Shown here: positions 15,144 to 21,990 of the stretch, in pieces
How the letters are laid out: every line of letters begins with the position of its first letter
How positions within the stretch are numbered: position 1 is the stretch's first letter
DNA from: a virus
Length of the DNA: 23,740 nt
Strand: one strand, 5' to 3'
Virus record (IMG/VR): IMGVR_UViG_3300009160_000172
Coordinates: 1 to 23,740 of that record
Translations under genes and position numbers: made by a program
Notes under the pieces: generated by a model
The model's database searches: none
Told to the model about the DNA's origin: nothing
Seen by the model: the letters and a program-made list of their open reading frames with translations, nothing else

Positions 15144-15787
15144 CAGCCGATACCGGGCGACAGCATCTTGTACGGCTGCAGCATGGCGTCGATGTCAGGG
15201 TCGAGGCGCGAGACACGCACGACGCCGAACTCGCCGAAGCCTGCGACGCCGAGCGGCGACTCCTGGCGCTTCATAATGCGAGCGACCTGAATGCGGCACG
15301 CCTGCTTCACCATGGCCGGAACAGCCGGCCAGCCCCAGGTGCCGGTGATCTTGATGAGCTGCTGGCGCCGGGTGCCAGCGGTGCCGCCGGGGATCGGCCA
15401 GTAGATCATGTTGACGAGGTTGGCCTCGGTGTAGGGGTGCTGCTCGGCGTAGGCGTAGGCGTTGTCGGCGTCCTTGCCAGTTGAGAACACCACGTTGGTG
15501 AGGCTGAGCGTCTCGTCGAACGTGCCCGTGCCGGGTCGGTCAAGGGTGATCGAGGCGCAGGTCGTCAGGTCGTTGAACGGTCCGAAGACAAGCCGGTACA
15601 GGTCCTGTGTGCGGAACACGCGGTCGGTGTTTGCCGAGGTCTGCCAGAAGTGGCGCTGGCACACGTTGTCGATCATGCGGGACACGGTCGTCACGACGTC
15701 GTCAAGGAGCTCGGTGTCGGCCAGGTCGGACAGGCCGGCGTAGGTGCGGGCCTCGGCGGTGGTGAGGTAGCCGTTGGTAATGGTCAC
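15143..15787 (-). CDS. head-tail connector (gp6-like adaptor)
   Basis: This 214-residue protein starts with the typical adaptor helices (LTTAEARTYAGLSD, then LLDDVVTTVSRMIDNVCQRHFW), characteristic of HK97 gp6/SPP1 gp15-like connectors that bind beneath the portal. The start is GTG at 15787, which overlaps the upstream stop (GTGA) and has GGAGG upstream; the longer frame to 16024 adds antisense-like residues. No separate head-closure (stopper) gene was recognised nearby, so this phage either lacks one or uses a diverged protein. Confidence 0.82.
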   Translation of the reverse strand: MTITNGYLTTAEARTYAGLSDLADTELLDDVVTTVSRMIDNVCQRHFWQTSANTDRVFRTQDLYRLVFGPFNDLTTCASITLDRPGTGTFDETLSLTNVVFSTGKDADNAYAYAEQHPYTEANLVNMIYWPIPGGTAGTRRQQLIKITGTWGWPAVPAMVKQACRIQVARIMKRQESPLGVAGFGEFGVVRVSRLDPDIDAMLQPYKMLSPGIG

Positions 15788-16320
15788 GACTGGCCCTCCT
15801 GGGGGCGGACGAGGTAGCCGACCTCGGTCGACATGGCGATGGTCCTGCCCTGGTCCATGAACCGGCGCACGAGCTCGAAATCCTCGCCCCGGAACGTGGC
15901 CGGCGGACCGGCAATGAATGGGTTGGCCCGCCACAGGTCGGTGCGAACCATGAAGCTGATGCCGACGTTGCCGTGGTCCAAAGGCCAACCGGGCCGAGGA
16001 ATCGGGCCGACCTGCGGGTGCCACATGGTGTGGATCAGCACGTCGACGTCGGGATGCATCTCGACGCCCCGCTTGTAGACCTCGGGGATCAGGACGTCGT
16101 CGTCGTCGCAGAACGCCACGAAGTCGGTGCGGACGTGCGGGGCGGCAGCGTTGCGGACGAGGCCGGGGCAGCCGAGCTCAACGTGCAGGTCGGCTTCAAC
16201 CTTGGGGGCACGGTCGGCGACGACGATGACCTGGTCGGCAAAGGCGTTGGCGGATGCGACGGCGCGATCGAGGGTCGGGCGGCCGACGGTCGGGATGACG
16301 ACACAGATGGTGGCGGTCAT
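15784..16320 (-). CDS. short GT-A (family 2-like) glycosyltransferase
   Basis: This 178-residue GT-A-type sugar transferase begins with ICVVIPTVGRPTLDRAVAS, the first nucleotide-binding strand and helix. The divalent-metal motif DDDD is at 72-75 (in FVAFCDDDDVLIP), and the catalytic-base-type segment GEDFELVRRF is at 145-154. It is short for the family (200-300 residues) but complete in its motifs. It starts at ATG 16320 overlapping the membrane protein stop, and its stop overlaps the connector start, so it is fully embedded in the morphogenesis operon. It probably modifies a virion protein or lipid-linked sugar; substrate unknown. Confidence 0.82.
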   Translation of the reverse strand: MTATICVVIPTVGRPTLDRAVASANAFADQVIVVADRAPKVEADLHVELGCPGLVRNAAAPHVRTDFVAFCDDDDVLIPEVYKRGVEMHPDVDVLIHTMWHPQVGPIPRPGWPLDHGNVGISFMVRTDLWRANPFIAGPPATFRGEDFELVRRFMDQGRTIAMSTEVGYLVRPQEGQS

Positions 16321-17135
16321 CCGACGACCGGCTCTCGCCACCACACTGCGTGTACGACGACGGCGAGTAGCAGCCAATGCGTCGGGATGACGCCGGCGGC
16401 TGCGAGGCAGACGACAGGCCCGGCGGCCATCTGGTAGAGCCGGACGGTGTCGGTGGCCACGACGAGCTGGGCGTATGCCAGGCCGACGGTGGCGAACAGC
16501 TGCGGCGACGGTGTTAACAGTGCGGCTAGGCCGGCGCCCCAGGGGGCCACCATGAACCAGGCGCTGCGCCACTGGCCCCGGTGGTGCTCGAGCGAGCTGC
16601 GCACCGGGTGGTCGTGCACCCGCTTCAGCAGCGGCTGTGCGGTGACCGGGTCGACCTCGTGCTTGCGGACGACGGCGGCGATGGCCGGGGCGACCAGGCC
16701 GACGAGGGCGAGGGGCGTCCACGCCCACAGCGCCACCCAGACCGGCATTGTCTCCTTAATGCACGCCGCCCACAGCACCAGGACGACGCCGATAACCGGC
16801 TGCCCGTTGGTGAAACAGGCGGCGGCCCAGATGCCGATGGCCATGGCGGGCAGGTCGACTCCGACGGGGCGCACCGAGTGCGGGCCCCAGATGCCAGGCA
16901 GGGCCACGAGCAGCGCTGCAGCGGCCGCAGAGACCGCCCACGATGCGCCGGTGCCTCTGGCCCACCAGACAGTGCCGAAGGCCAGCAGGGGCCACGACAG
17001 CGCCCACACGACCCACCAGCGGCGAGCGTGTTGGCGGCAGATAAAGGGCAGCAGCCAGCGAAGGTTGAACGGCCGGGCCACAGGCGTGCCGTCGCCGGCC
17101 AGCCAGTAGCGCGAGGCGTCAGGCCCGAGCCTCAC
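16317..17135 (-). CDS. polytopic membrane protein, possible GT-C-like glycosyltransferase
   Basis: This 272-residue protein has about seven or eight hydrophobic segments (around 41-58, 66-80, 93-108, 113-126, 130-155, 192-207, 212-228 and 236-262) and a basic cytosolic-type loop at about 157-190. In the segments are D94 (in VGVDLPAM), K127-E128 (in AACIKETMPVW) and R232 (in DTVRLYQM). Charged residues at such places recall polytopic GT-C sugar transferases using lipid-linked donors, but the family is not certain. The start is GTG at 17135 overlapping the upstream stop (GTGA); residues before it are not native-looking. It lies between two GT-A genes, which supports a sugar-handling role. Confidence 0.72.
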   Translation of the reverse strand: MRLGPDASRYWLAGDGTPVARPFNLRWLLPFICRQHARRWWVVWALSWPLLAFGTVWWARGTGASWAVSAAAAALLVALPGIWGPHSVRPVGVDLPAMAIGIWAAACFTNGQPVIGVVLVLWAACIKETMPVWVALWAWTPLALVGLVAPAIAAVVRKHEVDPVTAQPLLKRVHDHPVRSSLEHHRGQWRSAWFMVAPWGAGLAALLTPSPQLFATVGLAYAQLVVATDTVRLYQMAAGPVVCLAAAGVIPTHWLLLAVVVHAVWWREPVVG

Positions 17136-17917
17136 TGCGACTCGAACACTGTGTCGGGCGACACCGGGTTGGTGCGAGCGTCCTCGGGCATCCAGGTCTT
17201 GGGACCTTTGTGGTGCCCGACGTGCAGCGTCGTGTCGACGTGGGTCAGGTGGCCGGCCTTGCGGGCCCGGAGGCAGAAGCTCACGTCTTCGCCACACTCA
17301 AACTCGCGCCCGGTTTCCGACGTCACGACGTCGTAACCGAACCAGCAGTTTTTTGAGCCGCCGGTGGCGTCCTGCATCTCGGTGAACACCCGGCGGTGCA
17401 CCAACAGGCAGCCGGTGCCGGTCGCTGCGAGCTGGGCAACCGTGTTGTCCTCGTAGTCGAGGAGGACGTGCGTGATCGTCTCGGCGTTGTCGACGAACAA
17501 CGTGGGCACTGCGCCGGTCTCGGTCACCACGACGCACAGGGCGCCGAGGATGGTCAGGTCGTGCTCGTGGGCCCGGCCGACGATGCGCTGCAGCAGGTCC
17601 GGGTCGAACACCATGTCGGTGTCGAGGAACAGCAGCCAGTCGGCGCCCTGGTACCGCTCGTCGGTCAGGAACTCGTGCACCAGGCGGTTGCGCGCCTTGG
17701 CGAGGTTGTTCGTGCTTTCGACGCAGGCGTACGAGTCGAACAGGCGAATGTCGTCAGGGTTCGGTGACTCGGGTGCGCCCATGCGCTCCCAAGTGACGTA
17801 GCCCCAGTGCCGGTCGTAGGTCTCCATCTGGACGAACGACGCCAGCCAACGTGTGCTGATGTCGTGGCCGTTCGACGGGAACGCGACGACGACCTTGCCG
17901 GGGTGTCCGGTGGTCAT
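17132..17917 (-). CDS. GT-A (family 2-like) glycosyltransferase
   Basis: This 261-residue protein is a GT-A-type glycosyltransferase. Motifs in order: the N-terminal VVVAFPSNGHDIS, a STNNLAKARNRLV helix (68-80), the metal-binding DTD at 99-101 (in LLFLDTDMVF), ATGTGCLLVHRRVF (165-178), and the acceptor-side GED at 209-211 followed by H232 and H235-H236. Phage proteins with this layout are encoded near capsid genes. ATG at 17917 has GGAGGG seven bases upstream; a TTG at 17932 would place the start within that site and is unlikely. It is preceded by the hairpin/repeat region after the capsid gene and starts the three-gene glycosylation cassette. Confidence 0.87.
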   Translation of the reverse strand: MTTGHPGKVVVAFPSNGHDISTRWLASFVQMETYDRHWGYVTWERMGAPESPNPDDIRLFDSYACVESTNNLAKARNRLVHEFLTDERYQGADWLLFLDTDMVFDPDLLQRIVGRAHEHDLTILGALCVVVTETGAVPTLFVDNAETITHVLLDYEDNTVAQLAATGTGCLLVHRRVFTEMQDATGGSKNCWFGYDVVTSETGREFECGEDVSFCLRARKAGHLTHVDTTLHVGHHKGPKTWMPEDARTNPVSPDTVFESQ

Positions 17918-17934
17918 TGAATTGCCCTCCAAAA

Positions 17935-18000
17935 TGACAGCGGTGACAGCGGGTGACAGCGAGAGAGGCCGGTGCCGCTGTCAAGCACCGACCCCTCTCG
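17935..18000 (-). promoter_or_regulatory. hairpin with loop-complementary triple repeat (candidate pseudoknot)
   Basis: Between capsid and glycosyltransferase genes the minus strand forms a 16-bp stem (18000-17985 with 17975-17960, two G-U pairs) with a 9-nt loop UUGACAGCG. Immediately downstream are three copies of CGCTGTCA (minus strand 17961-17954, 17951-17944 and 17942-17935), each the exact complement of UGACAGCG in the loop. The repeats end about 6 bases before the GGAGGG site. TTGACA also resembles a -35 box, but no good -10 box lies 16-18 bases later, and there is no U tract as in a simple terminator. Confidence 0.7.
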
Positions 18001-18018
18001 GACTAGCTACGCCCTAGA

Positions 18019-19359
18019 TCAGAGGACGTTGGTGAAGCCGGTGCCCTGAAGCACGGCCGTGGCCACGGGGTAGCGACCGGCGGTGAAGGCCGAGAAGCCG
18101 TAGGTGACCATGCGCACCGAGAGCTGGTCCGCGAGGACCTCCTCAAGCTGCAGGCCCACCGGGGCGCCAGCGGCCTCCATGAACAGCACGTCGGCGGCAC
18201 GGGTGACGATGACCCGGTCCTCGTTGGTGGCCGCACCGAGGTTGGTGGGGATGCCAGCGTCGGTGATGACCTTGATGCCAGCGATGGAGCCGACGCCGCT
18301 GTAGCCAGCGGCGACACCGTTGCCGACGGCGTTGAAGCCGGGGCCGTCGATCTGCACGAGCGGGCGGTTCGACGTGTCGGACTGCGCGCACAGGAACGCC
18401 CAACGGCGGGGGTGCATTACGATGAGGTCCGCAGCGGCGTACCGGGCAGCGTTGATGGTGCCGATGGCCTTGTGCAGCGACGAGACGAAGCTGGCGCCGG
18501 TGGTGCCGGTCCAGGCGACGGTCGCAACCGACGTGGTGTTGAGGATGCCGTAGTGGCTTCCGGCGGTGCCGTCACCCGAGATCGCCGAGACGTTCACCTT
18601 GGTGGCGTACTGCTGGAACAGGTCCGCAAGCAGGATCTGGCCGATCCCGGTGCCACGCTCGATGGACTGGCGGGACACGACCTGCTGGCCGGCGAAGGTG
18701 CGCACAGGCACGACGAGGTCGGACTCGACGTAGGTCGTGTTCGACACCGAGGTGTTCTCCGTCGCGACGGCCGCCACCGAGGTGCCGGTCGAGCCACGCG
18801 GGATGGTCAGGTTCATGCCCGAGTCCGGCAACGCCACGTTGGTGACGGCGCTGAGGAAGGGGCGGCCCGAGACGAGCACCGGGGCGAACTGGTCGACCAG
18901 GTACTGCGGGACCACAAGGCCACCGAAGGCGCCGGTCGTGGACCGAAGCTCGACGGACATCTCGACGCGGTTGCGCTCGATGCGGGCCGCAGCCTGTGCG
19001 TCGGCCTTGGCGTTGAGGGCGTCGGCGAAGAAGTCGAACTCTCCACCGGCGCGGTAGGTCAGGGCCTCGGCGCCGACACGGATGTCGGCTGCGTGGGCGA
19101 TCTCGCTGCGGACTTCCGCAGCCTCGGACTTGATGGCGTCCTGCTCGGACATGTCGGCCTCCTGGGCACGTAGTTCGGTGAGGCGCTCGTCGATCTCGCG
19201 CAGCTCGTTGCGAGCGGCGTCGAAGTCGGCGATCTCCTCGGGGGTGAGGTCGGAGCGACCCTCTGTCTCGACGGCGTCGAGCAGGGTGGTGAGACGCTCC
19301 TGGGCGCCCTCGCGTTCGGCGAGGGCGTCGATGATGAGTGAGCGGATCTGCTCGACCAT
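18019..19359 (-). CDS. HK97-fold major capsid protein with N-terminal coiled-coil domain
   Basis: This 446-residue protein is the capsid shell subunit. Residues 1-70 are a charged coiled coil (VEQIRSLIIDALAEREGAQE and following), fitting the delta/scaffolding domain of HK97-type capsids that the prohead protease removes. The shell domain runs from about 140: GGLVVPQYLVDQFAPVL, then GRPFLSAVTNVALPD, RQSIERG and a C-terminal LSVRMVTYGFSAFTAGRYPVA strand set. It is directly downstream of the protease gene. The ATG at 19359 has AAGGGAG upstream. The cleavage site cannot be fixed by eye but should lie between about 80 and 140. Confidence 0.95.
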   Translation of the reverse strand: MVEQIRSLIIDALAEREGAQERLTTLLDAVETEGRSDLTPEEIADFDAARNELREIDERLTELRAQEADMSEQDAIKSEAAEVRSEIAHAADIRVGAEALTYRAGGEFDFFADALNAKADAQAAARIERNRVEMSVELRSTTGAFGGLVVPQYLVDQFAPVLVSGRPFLSAVTNVALPDSGMNLTIPRGSTGTSVAAVATENTSVSNTTYVESDLVVPVRTFAGQQVVSRQSIERGTGIGQILLADLFQQYATKVNVSAISGDGTAGSHYGILNTTSVATVAWTGTTGASFVSSLHKAIGTINAARYAAADLIVMHPRRWAFLCAQSDTSNRPLVQIDGPGFNAVGNGVAAGYSGVGSIAGIKVITDAGIPTNLGAATNEDRVIVTRAADVLFMEAAGAPVGLQLEEVLADQLSVRMVTYGFSAFTAGRYPVATAVLQGTGFTNVL

Positions 19360-19470
19360 CGGGTCTCCCTTGGATAAGTGGACTATGGACGTGTCAGGTG
19401 GCCCAGGTGCGCGACGTGGTGGCCCCGGGGGCTCCGGCGTCGCTGCGGCGTGAGTCGGCGTGACGGTGCG

Positions 19471-20685
19471 TCAGAGCTCGGTGACGAGCAGCTGACGGCG
19501 GGCAAGGTCAAGGCTGCGACCGGTGGCCGGCGCCTCTTCCTCGCTGCGCAGGGTGGCGACGGTGGCGGGGTTGGCCGGGAAACCGACAACGCTCACGTCG
19601 TGGAGCTTGACCTCGCTGATGGTGCGGTTTGTATACCCGGAGTCCCAGGCGTCGCGCACCACCCGAAATGCAAAACTCATGGCGTTCATGTCGCCGCGCT
19701 GCATGGCAGAGCGCAGCTCGGCGGCCTTCGGGTTGGCCGGGTCGAGCTCGGCGCGCACACGCAGGCCGACGTCGTCGGACTCCAGCTGCAGCGTGCCCGA
19801 CTTGGTGCGGGCCAGCGGCGTGCCCTCGTGGTCGATCAGCAGGACCACGTCGGCTTCCTTGGCCGACTTGGCTGCAGCGCCACGGGCGATGGTCTCGGTG
19901 AAACCACCGGCCTCGGGGCCACCAGCGATGTCGTAGGCGAAGTTGTAGACCGTTGCGTAGCCCTCGACGGTGAGCTTGTCACCCTCGGAGCGCAGCTCAA
20001 GGCGCTCGGACAGGCGACGCTCGGTCGTCGGCACGTCGAAACCTTCGTCGGTGCGCCGGTACTCGGTGTCGACCTCGAGCGAACGCACCGGCGCCATGTC
20101 CTCGACGCCAGCAGGCTCGACCTCGGCGACGACCGGCTGGACCTCGGGCAGGTCGGGGCCGTCGACCTGGTCAAGGACGACGGTGCCCCCGGGGATGCCT
20201 TCCTCGTCGGCCTCGTTGCCGATGGCGGTCAGGATCGAACGCAGCATCCAGCGACGCTTCTGCGACTCGTCCTGCAGCTCGGCAAGGAAGTTGACAAGCC
20301 CCTGCTCGTTGACGGCGTCGGCGGCGACCAGCAGGTCCTTGAGCGCCGCCACGAACTCCTCGACCTGGCCGAGCAGCACGGTGACGATCTCGCAGAAGTC
20401 GCCGAGCACCATGTCAAGACCGGCCGGGCCGAACACGGTGGGCGCCGGCGCGTCGAAGCGTCGAATCCACTCGGCGATGTCGTCGATGCGTCCCTGTGCG
20501 GCCTCGTAGACGCCCTGCAGGAAGGCGTGCTGCTCGGGGAAGTTGTAGCCGACCACGTTCCAGTGGGCGCCGTGCGCCGTTGCGTAGTGGTTCAGGTTCA
20601 GCTCGAAGAGGCCACGGAGGGCCACGACCAGCTCGGTCTGCGGCGCCGGCTGCGGCACGGGCTCGTAGGTGGGGACGTCAGACAT
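19471..20685 (-). CDS. Dps-like domain fused to HK97-family prohead protease
   Basis: This 404-residue protein joins two domains in one frame. Residues about 18-153 resemble Dps miniferritins: H41-W42 in AHGAHWNVVG, F49, H53, D68 and E72 in RIDDIAEWI, and a final helix with FLAELQDESQKRRWML. In Escherichia coli Dps numbering these match H51, H63, D78 and E82, with the same 12-residue histidine spacing; the D67 position is Q57. An acidic linker (about 158-215) leads to the prohead protease (about 235-380): GYATVYN, H286 in LIDHEGTP, S337 in MSFAFRV, and an acidic residue in VKLHDVSVVGFPANP (E358 or D363). The protease matures the capsid; the Dps part could act in the prohead or in iron/DNA protection. 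The gene lies between portal and capsid, as expected for the protease. Confidence 0.92.
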   Translation of the reverse strand: MSDVPTYEPVPQPAPQTELVVALRGLFELNLNHYATAHGAHWNVVGYNFPEQHAFLQGVYEAAQGRIDDIAEWIRRFDAPAPTVFGPAGLDMVLGDFCEIVTVLLGQVEEFVAALKDLLVAADAVNEQGLVNFLAELQDESQKRRWMLRSILTAIGNEADEEGIPGGTVVLDQVDGPDLPEVQPVVAEVEPAGVEDMAPVRSLEVDTEYRRTDEGFDVPTTERRLSERLELRSEGDKLTVEGYATVYNFAYDIAGGPEAGGFTETIARGAAAKSAKEADVVLLIDHEGTPLARTKSGTLQLESDDVGLRVRAELDPANPKAAELRSAMQRGDMNAMSFAFRVVRDAWDSGYTNRTISEVKLHDVSVVGFPANPATVATLRSEEEAPATGRSLDLARRQLLVTEL

Positions 20686-20696
20686 CGGGGCCTCTG

Positions 20697-21842
20697 TCAG
20701 TTGGTCGTCGGGCCGGCCGGTGCCTGGTCCGTCTGGGTGGGCTGCTGTTCGAGGGGCGGCAGGTTCTCGATGGCGCGGATCTCGTCGACGGTCCGCCAGC
20801 CCGATGCAAGTGCCTTGGCGTGCGCCTCGTAGCGGTCAAGCGTCGTCATGCGCAGCAGCGCTTCACGGCTCGCCTGGGCGTACTGCGGGCGTGGCAGCAG
20901 CTCGCTGAGCCCGCGCTCCACTTCTGCCAGCACCGGGTCCAACGAGAAGCGCAGCAGGTCCACGGCACGGCCCTCGACCGTGCTGTACGTCATGGAGCTG
21001 CCCGACTCTGCCCCGACGAGCTCCGGCGGCACTGCGAAGTACCTGCACACGTCCTGGACGCTGAGCTTGTAGGCGTTGAGGAACTCGGCGTCGGACGGCG
21101 TCACGCCGATCGGCTTGTACGAGAAGCCCTGGCCGAGCACCGCGATGCCGCGACGGTTGGCCACCGCAGCGTTCCAACGGTCCTTCAGTGCGGAAGCCTG
21201 GTCGGCGGTGATCTCGGCGTCGGACTCGAGCACGCCGTTTGGCTGGCCGCCCGACTGGAAGAACTGCAGGCCGTAGGTCTCCGACGCAGTGCCAAGACCA
21301 ATGCTGATCTTGGCCTTGTCGAGGACCGACATGCCGAGCGGCGAACCGGGGCCCACGTTGATCGCCGTGTGCCAGATCTTGGAGGCGTCCATCGGGACGC
21401 CGCCGATCCGGTACTTAACCGTGTCGGTGCGCCAGTCGTAGCGGGCGTTGACGAGGTCCGGGTGCAGGATCTGCACCGCCGACGGCAAGTTGTTGGCGCC
21501 ACGGGCCACGATGAGGCCAAAGGCGTTGCCTCGCAGCACCAGCGACTGCACGACCTGGCTGACCCAGTGCGTGATGGGCTGGTCGGCGTTCGGGTAACGC
21601 AAAATCTGCGGGTCCGTCGGCAGCCGCTTCTGGATGCCGTCGGCGTCCCGGTAGGCGTGCATCGGCAACGTCGACAGCAGGCGGCTGTACAGGTTGACGC
21701 AGGCGAACACGGCGCTGTGCGCCATGGCGTTGTCGGTGTTCAGTGGAGCGAACGCCGGATCAAGGCGCATCATCTGCGCGGCGGCGACGAGCTGGCCCGC
21801 AGACGGCTGCATGGCGCGCTTTTCGGGGAAGAACAGGCCCAT
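20697..21842 (-). CDS. HK97-type portal protein
   Basis: This 381-residue protein is the dodecameric portal through which DNA enters and leaves the head. Typical portal features occur in order: HSAVFACVNLYSRLLSTLPM (about 42-61), LVLRGNAFGLIVARG, WHTAINVG, an extended helix-rich region, and FAVPPELVGAESGSSMTYSTVE with the C-terminal helical crown. Its length fits HK97 gp3-type portals. The start is ATG at 21842, overlapping the stop of the 47-residue membrane gene (TGATG); an earlier frame to 21920 adds only arginine-rich residues from another frame. The protease gene begins 11 bases after its stop. Confidence 0.94.
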   Translation of the reverse strand: MGLFFPEKRAMQPSAGQLVAAAQMMRLDPAFAPLNTDNAMAHSAVFACVNLYSRLLSTLPMHAYRDADGIQKRLPTDPQILRYPNADQPITHWVSQVVQSLVLRGNAFGLIVARGANNLPSAVQILHPDLVNARYDWRTDTVKYRIGGVPMDASKIWHTAINVGPGSPLGMSVLDKAKISIGLGTASETYGLQFFQSGGQPNGVLESDAEITADQASALKDRWNAAVANRRGIAVLGQGFSYKPIGVTPSDAEFLNAYKLSVQDVCRYFAVPPELVGAESGSSMTYSTVEGRAVDLLRFSLDPVLAEVERGLSELLPRPQYAQASREALLRMTTLDRYEAHAKALASGWRTVDEIRAIENLPPLEQQPTQTDQAPAGPTTN

Positions 21843-21985
21843 CAGCGGCGCTCCAGAAGTACGCCCACAGCGACGAGGCAGATGCCGCCGGCGAGCAGGC
21901 CGAGCCGGTAGTCGACGCACGCAGCAGCGGCGACGACAAGGACGAGACCCGCAACCTCGAGCAGCGTGGTGATGATCTGACGCAT
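21842..21985 (-). CDS. 47-residue membrane protein between terminase and portal
   Basis: This small gene lies between the large terminase and portal genes. The ATG at 21985 is five bases after the terminase stop, and the TGA overlaps the portal ATG. It encodes a hydrophobic protein starting MRQIITTLLEVAG, with two membrane segments (about 6-22 and 28-43, the second ending in a VLLERR basic cap). Seamless fit between two essential genes and the membrane pattern support it. Function unknown; small membrane proteins at this position occur in some phages without an assigned role. Confidence 0.7.
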   Translation of the reverse strand: MRQIITTLLEVAGLVLVVAAAACVDYRLGLLAGGICLVAVGVLLERR

Positions 21986-21990
21986 ACGGG

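Noticed and set aside
17935-17961. CRISPR-like array from three short repeats
   Set aside because: Repeat units are 8 bases, spaced by one or two bases, with no spacers and no cas genes.
17970-17990. TTGACA in the hairpin loop as a minus-strand promoter -35 box
   Set aside because: No TATAAT-like element lies at 16-18 bases; the segment is better explained by the stem-loop and repeats.
19360-19470. Small gene or terminator between protease and capsid
   Set aside because: No frame with a credible start and ribosome-binding site was seen, and the GCCCC/GGGGC palindrome has essentially no loop and no U tract.
19378-21911. Two long plus-strand open frames (19378-20832 and 20496-21911) opposite the protease and portal
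   Set aside because: Antisense shadows: they lie over clear terminase-portal-protease-capsid genes, have low-complexity G/A/R/V-rich translations with no family features, and arise from high GC that reduces stop codons.
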